From Acanthaster planci (taxonomy: Eukaryota > Echinodermata > Asteroidea > Valvatida > Acanthasteridae), in contig NW_019091408.1 of assembly GCF_001949145.1 (NCBI RefSeq), forward strand, positions 398,818 through 462,817: DNA of 64,000 nucleotides, in the 5' to 3' direction. Positions within the stretch are counted from its first letter, which is position 1; each line of letters starts with the position of its first letter. The translations under genes were made by a program, and so were the position numbers. The notes below the pieces were generated by a model. It did not search any database. It was given only the letters and a program-made list of their open reading frames with translations, and was not told the origin of the DNA. Of this stretch, positions 13,101 through 28,100 are shown in pieces.

Positions 13101-16100
13101 GTTTTCATCACATTTCTGAGCGCACTGGTATACCAGTAGAACTATTAGGATTTGTTGATTTAAAAGAAAGCACAGCTTTTCAATAGGGACCAACAAATTG
13201 TTTTGATGGGTGTATCAAAAAAAAATGGAAATGCCATTTGTGATACTTTGCTAAGGTAATCTCACTTCAGTGTTCAGTAAACTTAAATGCCAATCATTTA
13301 TTACATGTACATATTTGTTCAAACTGTATGCATGAATGCTGGGCTTTTAATGTTGAAGCCTGCGATTCCAGAATATTGATGGGAAAGTCCCTCGCATAAA
13401 AGCCTTGGCAAACAAATTTTCAGGACTTGCATTATTAACAAAGCCGGCTTTCTGAGGCAAGAAATGCATGTGCTGTCAGCCCACACATTCTACCCAGACA
13501 GCATTATGGGCAAGGCCACTCCAGAGGTAACCCCCAGCAACCAAAATGGCCGAAGTCATTTTCCAAATAGAAGTGCAATGCTTCATTTGAATTTAGACGC
13601 AAATACCCAAAAAAATATCCCCCCCCCGATTTTGTTTACTTATAAAATGCAAATTCAGTCAGCAGGCTGAGCAAAATTGTCTTGCATTTAAATTCATCAA
13701 GTTTTTGTTGTGTTTTGTTTTTATGACAACACTGCAGAAATGAAAGCCTACTCACAGAGAATCATCAAACCTGCTCTGAATGCAGTGGGATATAAAGCCC
13801 GTTCTGCATTATTCATCAACACTGTTAAAAGCCAGTTTGTGGATGTGGTGTTTGGCAAGATGATTAAAGGGGCTTGTCCTACAGGCAGCCATTGGGTGTC
13901 AGTCACCACAATGACAGCTGCAACATTTGCGACTTACAGCTACATGTACATGTAGCTAGCTTGAGGTCTCCTTTAAAGAAAGATTTTTCTTCATTGTTTG
14001 GATTTGTGGCTTCAATAATTTCCTAACTATTCTTTGCAGTTCTCAGCCCTGTGATGACAAAAAAGGAAAAGCTCATCACTGAAAGGTTACAAATTTTAGC
14101 CTTGATTAAATGATCAATTTTTGCATTTGGCTTATAAGGCCTGTGGCATCATCTAAAACATTTTATCTCTGCATGGATTTTTGCCCTAGTTCTATCAAGA
14201 AAACTGTTTAATCTTGGAACCCCAACTAAACCAATAGGCATGATCTATCATATATATATATACATGTATATACATGTATATGCTTATACTCAGAAAATCT
14301 GCATGTGATATTGTGTGCAAAAATCTTTTTCATATTATGAACTGGTGTGCAAAATGGAAAAGAGAAAATGGGAGAACACTGAACACAGGTAGGGAAGAAA
14401 AACTGCATTGTTGAGCATGATTTGTTGAGACAGCTGCAATTACATGTAGGCAAGTGAATGCATCAATCAAATTCTCCCATTGTAATGGTGCATCAGCACA
14501 GCCCCTTTTTCATCATGTGGTCTGCGTGTATTCACAAGGTTTGTGTATTGAAGAGGTTGGGAGAATTCAGGGATGACGGGTTTTGTTCCAGACAGTCATT
14601 CACTACAGCAACCCAAATTCAATTTGAAAATTCAACTTGACTCCCCCAATTTCTTTCAATGAATAATGTCTCTGAATTTGCAAGACATTCTTAGCTAATG
14701 GGAAAAATTATCATTTGCCAAGGAAAAGGTACTGTACACATCGACCAGTCCAACTGTACACATAATACATGTACGATGTCCTTATTACATGTACATGTTG
14801 TCAATATCTTGTGTACTGTCATCCTCTACATTTCAAAGAGTGATTAAGCACATATGTATGCGTATCAATCAAAGATCTCTTGTTAAATTGTGTAAAAATA
14901 TTTTGAAACACGATTTTGCAGATTCTAGGCATGCAATTTCTGTTGAATCTCTACATGTACATTTCTGCTTGGGTTTACAATAACTTTGATATCATGCCAC
15001 AAGCACGTATTCCAAAATGCAAAAGGAAATTTATGGGAAATGATATCAACCCATGCAAATGTAATGAAAAGTGAAAGATGGGGATGAGGGCAAAGCAAAG
15101 TGGGGATAATGCAAAATTGAAATGTGCCATTTTCAAATGAGACATCATACACAATTGGCAATTAAAGCCCCTTAGTGATCTGCCACTGATCAACACCTCA
15201 TGACCGTACCTCATGCAGTTATTTCCAATATTCAATGTGCGAGGTTCACATGTACATCCCAAAGGTAAGGATAAGGTTTTCACTTCAAATCACACTTCAT
15301 CTTGGACATAATGGGCGAGGAACATTAAAGCAGCATTTTCCTCAAGGTAGTCAATGAGGCGCCAGTAGATAAACGTACATATGTATAGCATTGAACAGTG
15401 TCTCAAGGTTGAAAGATAAGTACTTCGTACAGCAAACCTCACACACCCTCAGCATTTATCTTGTAAGGCACTGAACTTCACTGCTGTTGCATGACTGATT
15501 TGAGGTTATCAGAGGGGAGGTTTTGAAGAAAGGTGTGACCACTAATTCAGTGATTTTGACGAGTGCCAAAAGAAGTAAACTAAAGGGAATTTAGCTGAGG
15601 TTTTTTATTTTATTTTTTCATTAATGATGTCTCTGGCACACACACAAGTGGAGAAATAGAAATAAGAACACAGTAAATGAAAATGTGCAAGTATGACTTT
15701 TTCTGCGCTACAAATTGCTCAAAACGCAACAGCAAACTCATTTTCAGTAACCAAGCAGCAAGCTATACAATATAAAAAAATCACTAAAACTCAGATTTTT
15801 CAGACCCTGACAAATCCATTCAAAAGTGATTGGATCTGTAGAGTCATCATAAAGATTGCAAATCTCCAACAGGTGCCCTGACAAACATCATTTTTTAAGC
15901 TTGCTGAGTGAATTAATGAAAATGGATTCATCAAAGTGCCTGAAGAACTACGTGTATTGGCAGAGTGTGTTCAGCTATACAGTCAAGAATGTGTGAATCT
16001 TTTTTTACATGTATTTTGAATACAACTACATGTACATTTATAAGACACACAAATTTAATATGTACACGTATTTAAGTTTACTTCAAAAGGACGAAAAAAT

Positions 16101-19100
16101 AGAGAGGCCAGTTCCTAGGGGCTAACCTTGGAAGCCAGACTATGCTCCTCATTTAAGGTTGTACTGCTACCGGTATCCACCCCCGAGTCTTTAATTTGCG
16201 GCTCGGACCACTCGGGGTCTTCCTCCATGGACCGGCCTTCCCCCTGGCCGAACCGGACAATTTTCTTTTTGGCGGCCGAGAGGGCCAGCTCTGATTCCGA
16301 ATGGTGGTGGTCGTCGGCAGCGACTGGTTCCCCGCGCCCGCCATGCATGCCCTTATCCTTGCTGCTGCTGTTGTTGTTACCCCCACCGGTCCCAATCTCA
16401 AGTTCACCCGAACCTGAGCGGGCGGTCAAGGGGGGTTGATGGCAATGATTAGAAGAGCGGAGGGAAATGAACAAAAACCAAAAAATAAAATAAAATAAAA
16501 ATAACTAAACACAGTGTACAGAGAATTGCAACCACAGCAAGAACACACCAAGTGAAAGTCTTTGGGTAGCCACTGCAAGAAAATGAAGATTTTTCTCTTC
16601 CCAAGAACAATTTTGTGAATTGTAAACATTCTGTTTCTTCTTGTAATTACCCAATAGGTAACTACTCTCACGAAAGTGTTTCCATTTAAGTTACATATCC
16701 TGCAAAATGACTGACTTTGTGTCTTTGACCAAGACACAAATACCCATCACGGTCATATTGCCTTTATTTCACATGTACGGTCCATGTAGTAAACAGAGTG
16801 GTTAGGCTCTCAAGTTGGATCCTCCTTTTAACGCCCCACCCTGGAAATCTTTATCTTTGCAACAACTTCTGCTTCCCAAAGAACTTTCACATCAGCGGTT
16901 ATAACAAATTGACACAGTGTGCCGATGATTGCTTATGACATCATCACGACATCACCCTCATCGTCACATGACCTCACCAGCATCAGTGACGGTCCATCTT
17001 GGTCATGTGACCATCGATCTTCCCAGGCTTCCGGTTCTCCTGCATGTGATAAATCTGTGGTGAATCTGAACTACATGTACATGAACATGATTGTACGACA
17101 ACATCTGGTGTTTCAAAATCTTGCCTCAGTAAATTTAACCAAAAGTCTAGTTCTGACACTCCTTAGGTACAGGGCACCGGTACACATAGGGAGAATAAAA
17201 GGCAATTAGGTGGAGAGGACTTGACAATCAACCTTTGTACTTAGTAGCTGAAAATTCACAAATTTATTTATATGGGCCCATTTACATTGGCTAATTAAAT
17301 TGAGAAACACTGCTTGGCTAACCGACGTACTAAAAGGGAAATCTCAGTTGGAAACCAGTGCAATGCAAATGGCATGACAACTTGGCTTAGCAAAGTTCAT
17401 CACTTTGTGGGTACATCAAAATGAGACATGTAAGCAAGGCAGATACATTTAGTAAAAAAAGAAAAATAGAATGTTGTCAAGACAAGTCCTGCCTCAAAAC
17501 TTTCACAGCAGCAATTTTTAGCTTGGATGAAGGGCATCAAAGATGTCAATTGTAAATCTACATCTATGTGTAACTTTAAGATTATTGTTTTGCAATAATC
17601 TAACTATATTAGGTGTTTGTCTGCAATCACACCAGAATTACGGAACAAGAAAAATTCTCTGCACCTGCTATACGGGACAGCAAAAAAACAAGCTGGGCCA
17701 AAAATAACCTGCTAAATAAAAATATACATGTAATCAGACTTACTGACCAGCAAATTTGTTTAATCCATCATACATGTACATGTATGATAGATAAGTGGCT
17801 GATTCTTGGAGGGGCTCAGAGGATCTCTTAGTCTTTTAAAAGAAATTGGACATTTTAGAAGGTGCAATTTATACCGGTACACGTAAGAATCTTCTTTTAG
17901 CTGAAGTCTCCTACGTAAATGCTTGTGGGATATTAGACCAATTTTTTTCTTCAAATCATGATAGATCAATGACAGTTTCCAATAAGGTCTCATAACACGG
18001 GAAAGGCATTTTTCTGTTACAAGTTACAACTCATCTGAGGTACACTAGTGGATGATACAAATAAACTTTTGGGGGGGAAATTCTTTCAGCGATCATTACA
18101 GGATGGAGATTTCGTATCCTTTACAGGTACGTGTTGGCACTCCTCATTACCAGCACCTGTGGCAGGAATTGCGAGCTGGCACAGAATTAAGCGACAACAC
18201 GTGGGCCGTGCAAATCCTTCATAGGAGGGGGTCCCACAACGGGACAATCCGTGGGTGGCTTTAAGAGCAAGGGCCGGGGGATGGCTAGAAGAAGGCCTGA
18301 TTTGAAAGCTTGTACTTGGCAGAATGACACCCATTTCAATTCTGGAGGGAGGGAAGGAGGAAAGGCTTTAGATGGGACATCGGGAGAATGGATGGGGGTG
18401 GATCTAGGGCAGTAGATAATGGGAAGGTGGAGATGGTTGGGAACTTTGAAAAGGACACCCATTTCATGATGCTTAGTGATTGCGTTATGAAACGATCGGG
18501 CAGGTGACCTGTTTTTTGGAATGCGAGATTTTTCTCCCTAGCAGTCTAGGTACCGGTAATTTGGTACTTGAATCTATTTTGTAAAAAACAAACTGCTCAC
18601 TGTGTGAAGCGCTCATTAGAGGGACAGAGGGTTTTGGTGAAATTGTTTCCACATTCAAGGGAAGCACTCAATTCAAGGGGAAATACTGCCCCTAAATTCT
18701 GGTTTGTGACTACTGGAAGCACTGCAAAACTGCAGTGTTAAACTGTTTGGTTAAATTAATGCACTCCATATGACAAATATTGAAGATGCTAAATTTCCGC
18801 AAGCAGTTTTTCAGAGAAATCTTCTAAGCCTGATCGCACTATCATCAAAAACATGTGTTCTTAACAAGTGAATAATTGAAGAGAAGGCCACTAACCTCGC
18901 TCACTGACACTTTCACTTTCAATCTCTCCTTCCTCACAGCTAGTGTACTCTGGTGTTGACCGGATTTCCTCCTCGGAGCTACTTAACGAGAACTGTCTTC
19001 TCTTACGAGACCCCTTGGTCTTGTGTGGCTTCGGGGGAGGCGGCCGGACACACTCACTTTGGTCTGAGCTGAGCGAGTCAGCCCTGATCATGGAGTCAGC

Positions 19101-22100
19101 AGCTTTACTGTTCCTGGACAGGGACTCCTGTTTGCTTGTCTTGGTCGCAGCCGAGCTGGGGTCCAGGTGCTGCTTGGGGCCCAGCTCAGGGGCGCGGCCG
19201 GGAGCACCATAGGATTCGGCCAGAAGGAGCCGCTCCCGCTGGGCGTCAACATCTTCCACGGTGATGCTGTGACGGGGCGAGCTGTTGGGCCGCTTCTGTG
19301 ACACACCTTCCTGTGGGTATGGTGGCCCTGCCCCCCTGCGGTACTCCTCGCCGAAGCGTTCCTCGTCCTTCCGGGGTGAGCTCCGCTTGGACTCCCCAGG
19401 GCTGCGGTCCCGCTCGCGTCGGGCACGGGTCCGGCGTTCACTGGGGTGACGCTCAAACTCCCTCATGTCCATTTGAGCACCAACGCCTTCCCGGCGTTCA
19501 GGCATGTCCCGGCGGTCCATCTCACGCCGGTCCGACAATTCCCTGTGCTCTGTTTCCCTACGATCTATTTCCCTTTGATCCATGTCTCTTCGTTCACGAT
19601 CTGAACTGGTGTGCTCTGGGTAACGATCGTGTGGGTAATGCGGCGAGGGTGGGTCATCTGCATACATCCTGCGCTGACGATCCAAAGTTCTGCCACTCAC
19701 CTGACGCACCAAGGGCTCCTTGGTGTAATGGCGCCCTCGGTCATGATCCCCTGCGTAATACCTCTCCTCAGGATAACCATGTCGGTCAGGACTCTCATAG
19801 CCATGATTGAACCTCTCTCGATCTCTTTCTCGTTCATGATCTGGGTACCGCCCATGATCCCGTATGTGGTCCTGGTTTTTAAATCGCCGTGGATCCTGCT
19901 CCATGAAATGCTCACGCTCACGCCCAGAGTATTTGGCTGGGTCCCGTCCATGACGCTCTGTCATGGTGGTGCGCTCACTACTCGTGGAACGGTCCCGGTC
20001 TGGTGTCCTGTCCCGCATGGAGTACCGCGACTCCCGCCGGCGGTCCTGGTAATGCACATCGCTGGATGGATCATAGCTGGGATCGGCCCGCGCATTGTGC
20101 GTCCGCTCGTCATGGGCACCCGGCCGTTTCCCAGCCAACTCCCGGCTGTGAGTTCGGTGCACGGGCTTGGAGTTGGTTTGGGGAAGAGGCGACGACGTCT
20201 CGTCCTCGTTCTTGGACAGCTGGCGGGTGAGTTGACTGTGTGGTGTAGTGGAACGCGGCCGTGAGGGCGGCTGGCCAGCCCCCAAGTTCTCCTTATTATT
20301 GTTGTTGCTGGGCTTCGCGCTGTGGAGTATTTGTTCCATTTGAGGCTTGATGATTTGTTGCTGTTGTTGCTGGGGCCCATCCTTGGCAGGCTGAGGAGTT
20401 TGGGGCTTGCTGCCCCCATCGATAGCCTTAACTGCACTGAGGTCCAGGCTCTGAGGTTTACCTTGCCGACCGTGGTACCACTGTCCAGTTTTGGTCAGAA
20501 ATTCCTGCTTTTTGCGACACAGTTTGCACACCCATAAAACCTGTGAACAAAATTTGACGAGAGAGAACAAGGTTATCCCACAAGATCCTTTTTGTCTTTT
20601 AAAATCACATCCAGTATCGATGAATGAGACAATAATGGTAATGCTATCACTAACTGTTTGCCGTGGCCCCCACTAATGGCAGTTACCACTGAAGTTCATG
20701 CAATTACTGTGCAGAGCCACTGTTCCATGACGGTCACTCTGTACAAAAACTAACACAATGCTTTCCACCATTAAAGGGACCATTGCAAATATCCAGTTAA
20801 ACAATAATTGACTCCGTCTACAGTGCACATGTCACTGCTTGTTATCACACCAAGATGATAAAGTGCACAACTGTTGGGGGCTAACAGTTTGACATTTAAT
20901 ATTTCAGTGAAGGTGGACATTAAAAGCATAAATTTTCCCAAAAATTCCTTCAAAGTTTTGATGAGTAAAATCTATTGAATTCATTTCCTCCGATGATAAC
21001 CTATGGAGAAACATGTAACCTTTCAGTAAAAGAGGCACAGACAAGTCATACCGGTACATGTACGTCCCAGACCCAATTTTCCTTGCACCAGGGAAATCAA
21101 TACAAGCTACATGTATCAACATTTCACACCAGCACGGTCTCTATTTTCATCAGCATTGCAACCGGGAGACTCATCAGACCAAAGAGCTCAAATTAATCAT
21201 TCCATAGATGGAAAATTTTTAAACAGGCCTCAAAACTCATTTTGCAGGATTGGGTAACATTTTGATTTCATGCATTTGAAACAAACACACAGAGTGCTGT
21301 ATATAAATGCCGGTACCACAGAAACTGGAAGTTCGTATCAATTACTTCACTGCAGACCCAATTTCTCTGTTCAGTGTCCCTCTCCTAAGCTCATAACCTT
21401 CCCCTACCTTATGATGAAGAAGCACAACTCAAATACATGTATTGAATAATCTGTGTACCACACCCAACAAGCACGGGAGAGTGAACTTAAAACTGTGGCT
21501 TTTTTTTTTTTTAACGTTTCCAATGTGTTGTGTGTACACACCCCACCATGTCAACAAAACTCAACCTGTAATTGGTGCACACAATTTATATTCAAAGCTA
21601 ACACTGCAGAGAAAAAAAAAACGACCGGAAAAGACATGGAAAAAGGCTTGTCACTTGGCAATGCGTGGGATGGGTAATTCCCCCGGAACTGATTTCTCTT
21701 AGGATGACACAGTTCCTTGACAGGAGAGGAGAGATGGAGGCAAGGGCCTGTGAAAGAAGTGAAGGGGGGGAGGGAGATAACAAAGTGCCGCTGAGTGATA
21801 TACCCGAAACTAAATGTATGGAATATGATATCACTGACAGCAATGGTGGAACCACTTCAACTGTAAGTGCCCAATTGGCAAAAATCAAGTAACCTAAAGT
21901 GTATGTATTTATTAACCCCATGTACATATAACTGTTTTCAATCCTCCAAAATCCTCTAGGAGATTTTTAAAGTAGAACCATCTAAGGCCACAACTATGTA
22001 CATGTACATGTTCACGTGCATAAATGACATGCTGTACATAATCCCTGTGGCAGCACAATGAGCTACAAACATGTACACATTTCATTCATTCATAAATATC

Positions 22101-25100
22101 ATTCAAAGTCGATGCCACAGAATATGGAGACCCATTATATACTTTTATATATGTACATGTGTACATGTACCGGTACATTTACATGTACATGTATCTCACT
22201 ACTTCAATCCCCCACAACCCTCCCTTTTCATTTCGAATAATTCTGCTCAAGATGATGGACATTTGAGAGAACCTGACAAGGGGAGGGATGATTTTATCAC
22301 AAGGAACATTTTAAATGTAAGAACAAATTAGTGGTGTGCCATTTGTATATATATTGACAGACCCTATCGATTTCAACCTGACAACATTGCCCAGCCCTTG
22401 ACAGAGTATAAAGAACAGGTCAGCATCTTAAGACCTTCATGGGCATCACGACGCAAGGTGCAACGAGTGACAAGCCACCACAGTGGGAGCACAGCACCAA
22501 ACCGCGCATCAATCAACCCAGGAGTTAATTAAGGAAACTGACAGTAAAGACAATACTGCTAATTAGAAATAGTTCTCACCGACTGGTTGGAATGCAACAG
22601 CACGACAGGGGTTAGTCATGTTGGCCAACCGGAAACACAGACTTGTAAGCATTAGAGTATCAGTGCTATAGGTACACAAAGTAGAAACAAGTAAACACCC
22701 CAGAATGCATTTTAAACATGTAGGTGTCAAACTGGTAACGTGCTTGAATGTAAATCTTCAGGATTAAAGATTTTTCTGTTTAATACAATTGTTTCCACTC
22801 TAATTGTTAATTCAGGATTCTGTTGCAATCCTGAGGTGAAATGCATGCCGGTACATGTAAAGTGTGCATGACAAGGGGTTCTGTGTAACCTGACAACTGT
22901 AATTACAGCCCCCCAAATATTTTGGCAATTTGCGTCTCACTTACTCTGAATTTAAAGACACTTTTAATGGTAAGTTTTATTCCTGTACATATATACACGC
23001 GGGAAATGTGGTTACCATACCAGCCCCCCTTTTTAAAACTCAAGTATTTAAATATTTCTGCCTGCTGTAACGCTTTAAAATAAGGGAATTGCAGAGAACT
23101 GATCCATTAAGTGTTGTTATTAATTCTGACACTTGATTCATTCTACATGCGTTTTTCATCCTACTGGTACATGTGTCATATGCTACAGCTCTGAAAGCAT
23201 GCGACCCAGGGTACCATACACTCACATGTGACACTGTATCTGCTGAAATTTTTCTTGCTTCTTCTAAGAGGCAGTTGTATAACTACATGAGGCTCATGTG
23301 CTCCCCACCCACACTCCCGATCTTGAAATGTGGAAATGCCCTCCCCCTCCCCAGCAATTTTTTTTCCATCATAGGCAGTGATATAGTTGAGACCTGAAAG
23401 CTGGAGACCGAGACCTGAGGACCGAGACCAACTCAGTGTAGACTACAGAGTCCAAAGTAGCGACTGAGACTGAGATCTTATCTAGACAAAGAAACATACG
23501 TGTAAATAATAATGAGAAATATACATTTCCAGCCACCAAAACATGGTGTAAACGGTTTTTCTAAATGCTGAATAGATTCAAATGCTGTCACTGTGTTACA
23601 TGTACCCACTTTGAAATTTCAAGAATTTGTCAGATTGTTTGAAAAGAAAAAAAACTAGAAGACACACAACTAGTTTTCTTAACATCTCAGTTTTTATTCT
23701 ATTTGCTAAGTAAAATGCATTGTACCCAGAAAGAAGTTCCTGTTAATAGAAATGCAGCAACATGTGGGTACCAGACTATTTGATTTCGTTCCTCAGAATC
23801 GATAACATTGTCTATTGAGACTTTCAAAAGCAAGTTAGGCCATATATATTCATTTGTTTTTTGGGGATTTTTCCCCCAAAGGAAAAATAAGGTCATGTAT
23901 GCTTGAGACTCTAAAAGATCTTGAAACTTTTGCTCCAAGATCAAGTCTTTTGAGTCAAGTCCTTGAAATTGTTGAGACCATCAAAAATTGGTCTCAAGAC
24001 TGGTCTCGATACATCAATACATATCATGTACATCACAGTGTTCATAAGTAATTGTTTAAGAATTTGTTCACTTTCCTTCTTTCCACATGTGTACAAAAGC
24101 CCCAAAATCTGGCCAAACTACTCAGAATAGCCATAAAAACTGTACTTTGAAATTTCCAAATGTTTGCCCCCCCCCCAAATATGGTCCTGAATCCATCCTT
24201 GCAGTTGATTTGCTTCCAATGACCCCTTGTATCCACCCCATGGGTACCCCTCACTGCCAGGAGGACATGTACATGTACTGTACAGGTGAGCATTTGTGTA
24301 GTACACATGCAAAATGCATGGCAGGATAGAGAAACAATGCCCTCATGAATTAGTTAAGAAGGTCTAATTAGTAAGATGCCGTCTTTACTGAAGGTGACCT
24401 CTTGGTTTTAAGCACCATAAGGGGCTCATGAATGATTGAATCTCTCTTCCTCTTGCAGTGGTACGTGGATCTTGTGATCTTAGACAAGACAATTGCCTAT
24501 CTGTGTGGGTCTTGAACTGCTGTGCATAAAAACCAATGGAAGTGTTTGCATCCTTTTTTATTTCAATGTTATAATATCTGATGGTGTTCATGTATGTCAC
24601 TCCCACATACATGTACAATGGTACACTAAAAAAGATTTATGGTGCTATAAGTGATTTGCTCTCCAAGACTTGAGATGGCAACTTCCAGCTTACATGTACA
24701 TATATACGAGTACATGTACATGTACGAGTACATGTATATGTACCTTTGACTATATGCAACTACAATTCAATTGGGAAAAAAAAACCTTCAAAAAGCCTAA
24801 TAAACTTTTAAATCCATAATCAAATAAATGTGCACTTGAAACAGCACCAAAGGTTATAGGTCTTTACATAGCAACCATGTATTTTCATATGATGGCCCAG
24901 TCATATAACACTACCCAGTACGAGCAGTATGTACAACTGGTATACATGTACATCACTGCTGTAGCTTAAATTAAAAATTACAACCAAATCAATACGCCGG
25001 GCAAAAAAAAGTGTCTGCAGTTCATGTTGTGGTTACCAGAGTCAAAACAAAGTTTAAAGCATATTTTTCTGTGAATCCTGGCATAAATTAGAAAAAAAAA

Positions 25101-28100
25101 TCAATTTTTTTTTGTTTAACTGCTTGCACAACAGAAATAGCTTGGTTGCCAGCTGTCAAAGTCTATGGCAGTTCGACAATGATTGTAAAGAAGCACATGT
25201 GTGTTGTGCACAATGCATTGTCACCTGGCAAGAGTTATTTTCCAAATTATGGAGAAATTCTGCTCAGCAAAAAAGTGTGGTAAGGAAGAAACAGGTTGTC
25301 TGCCGAAGAGGCAAGCAATGTATAATTGTAGCTTGGTGACTGGTTCAGAGCTGAGAGAGCTGCTAAGCAGGGAAATCCTCTAACAACAGAAAAATTCTGC
25401 TTAGCAAAATACAGGTCAGGTTGCCAACCAAAATTGTATGCATACTCCATGTCTTTTGACTGGCTCACAGCCCATTTTGGATTGACGCATAACTTTGCTG
25501 AGCAACATTTTCAAAAGCTCTGTGTGATTTGCACAGTACACAGCTAAGCCAAAACTTCAATCAGTCAAACAGTCACTCTTTGTGATGAACATTATTATAC
25601 TCTCTGGTCCGAGCTAAATTCAGTCCATAAACCATGTTAAGCAGCAATACTAAAGTTTCTGCTTAGCATGAAATTTGGGCTGCAATGGGCACAATGTCAT
25701 GGCACTGTCTTGCAGCCAATATTGCTAGCCAACTATTTATTGCTAAGAAAATATCCAGCTTGAAGTTGTAATCTAAGCAGAAATATTCCAAAATCCCCTT
25801 GATGACCCAGCACAGTAGTGTACATGTTCACCTACACTGTGAAAATGTATCGCAAGATGATTTCTATTCACAGCAAATATATATTATGCCTAGACCATGC
25901 ACTCTAGTGTAAATTACAAAAACATTAACTAGTTACGGTATTTTGCCCTACTTAATTTGTAACAAATCATTAATACTTTGTTTTTGTTTGGTTTTGTTTG
26001 CTGAAGCCCTCTGACAAACGGCGTTTAATATTCATGTGTCCTTCCCCTGTTGGCAAGGACTCATTATCAATGCAGAGGCAATGAGGGAGGCTGGGAGATA
26101 CGTCATTTTCTTTCCCTGTGGCCTCCCTCCTCCATCGCCTTCATGTGGGCCCGAGCTGCAAAAAATCCATAGTAATGCCCTTGTGATACAGTGACGTCAG
26201 AGTCTGCAGCCGAGCACTGTGTACATGTATGTACAGTACACTCTACCAGGCGATATCTCTCCCGGAGCCAGACTTACTCTTTTTTTTTCCTAGCAAGGAT
26301 AATTTTCGGCTGGGACCAGCAAGGCTTGACGTCAATGTATCTCGGGGAACGTGGCCAGGTCCGTCAAATCAGGACGCGGCCCATTGTTCGGTGACAGCAG
26401 ATATGATACATGTCTTGTAGTGCAAGTTCTGATGCGAGGACACGTACATGCACTGTACATGTACATGCACAACTTGACATGTACATGTACTAGTACATGT
26501 ACATGCGTACAGGCATGTCACACATGGTGTGGACCTCTGCAAAAAAAGTCCACATAAGGCATTTTGGGTCAAGGTTAACTATGGCAAAATGACGAGGAAC
26601 AGTCCAGGAAATCATCATCAAAAATCCAGCTCGAAGGAGTTATCCTAGTGGGAGAAAAAAGAACATTTACCTTAACCTTTGTTTTCCTGTATGTTAAACA
26701 AGTGTGGTTGTGTGGGTGTGTGTTTACATACAAGTATGCTGGAGCGTAACACATGAATCTCTGAAGAGTAGGGTTTAACTCTATCTTTGATGCCAATCTC
26801 TCTGTTGAGTTTCTACAAATTTTCGATACACTCTGTACTGTACATGTACAAATTGAAAGACACTGGGCCTAGTTTCACACAGATCTGGATCTCAATCAGT
26901 GATCCTAACGCTGGTTTGCACCATCCATTAGGTGAATTTTGGTGTCCGTAAACCAACTATGGATCCCTGATCCTAATCCAGATCCATGTGATCTCGATCA
27001 GTGATCCTAACACTGGTTTGCCCCATCCATTAGGTGAGTTTTGGTGTCCGTAAACCAACGATGGATCCCTAATCCTGATCCAGATCCATGTGATCTCGAT
27101 CAATGATCTTAACGCTGGTTTGCACCATCCATTAGGTGACTTTTGGTGTCTGTAAACCGACAACGGATCACTGATCCTGATCCATGCAGATCCATGTGAT
27201 CTCNNNNNNNNNNNNNNNNNNNNNNNNNNNNNNNNNNNNNNNNNNNNNNNNNNNNNNNNNNNNNNNNNNNNNNNNNNNNNNNNNNNNNNNNNNNNNNNNN
27301 NNNNNNNNNNNNNNNNNNNNNNNNNNNNNNNNNNNNNNNNNNNNNNNNNNNNNNNNNNNNNNNNNNNNNNNNNNNNNNNNNNNNNNNNNNNNNNNNNNNN
27401 NNNNNNNNNNNNNNNNNNNNNNNNNNNNNNNNNNNNNNNNNNNNNNNNNNNNNNNNNNNNNNNNNNNNNNNNNNNNNNNNNNNNNNNNNNNNNNNNNNNN
27501 NNNNNNNNNNNNNNNNNNNNNNNNNNNNNNNNNNNNNNNNNNNNNNNNNNNNNNNNNNNNNNNNNNNNNNNNNNNNNNNNNNNNNNNNNNNNNNNNNNNN
27601 NNNNNNNNNNNNNNNNNNNNNNNNNNNNNNNNNNNNNNNNNNNNNNNNNNNNNNNNNNNNNNNNNNNNNNNNNNNNNNNNNNNNNNNNNNNNNNNNNNNN
27701 NNNNNNNNNNNNNNNNNNNNNNNNNNNNNNNNNNNNATTTGCACCATTCATTAGGTGAATTTTGGTGTCTGTAAACTGATGACGGATCACAGATCCTGAT
27801 CCAGATCCATGTGATCTCGATCAGTGATCCTAACACTGGTTTGCAACATCCACTGGGTGAGTTTTGGTGTCCGTAAACCGACGACGGATCACAGATCCTA
27901 ATCCAGATCCATGTGATCTCGATCAGTGATCCTAACGCTGGTTTGCACCATCCATTAGGTGAGTTTTGGTGTCCGTAAACCAACGATGGATCCCTAATCC
28001 TGATCCAGATCCATCTGATCTCGATCAGTGATCCTAACACTGGTTTGCACCATCCATTAGGTGAGTTTTGCTGTCCGTAAACCAACAATGGATCTCTGAT

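Larger units (their letters stand above)
7535..16126 (-). other. Intron 4, 8.6 kb
   Basis: Separates the NEEH exon from the PDZ exons. It contains a short tandem repeat (8991-9190), two blocks of an AATCCTCCAAAATCCTC-type repeat (9345-9720), a CRE-containing block (10340-10625), a (CT)n tract (about 11366-11382) and scattered TACATG palindromes. No further RIM exon or other gene was recognised in 10.6-16.1 kb. Confidence 0.55.

Noticed and set aside
16153-16407. Alternative minus-strand frame of exon 4
   Set aside because: It does not join neighbouring exons in phase and lacks the DSGVDT-SSTTLNEE motif found in the chosen frame.
19298-20264. Plus-strand open frames of 170 and 217 codons
   Set aside because: They lie antisense to the GC-rich coding exon 3 of RIM and have no recognisable domain; openness follows from the composition of the real exon.
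26957-28088. Minus-strand frames of 277 and 306 codons
   Set aside because: They span 533 N bases and owe their length to the gap and to the 102-bp unit being a multiple of three.
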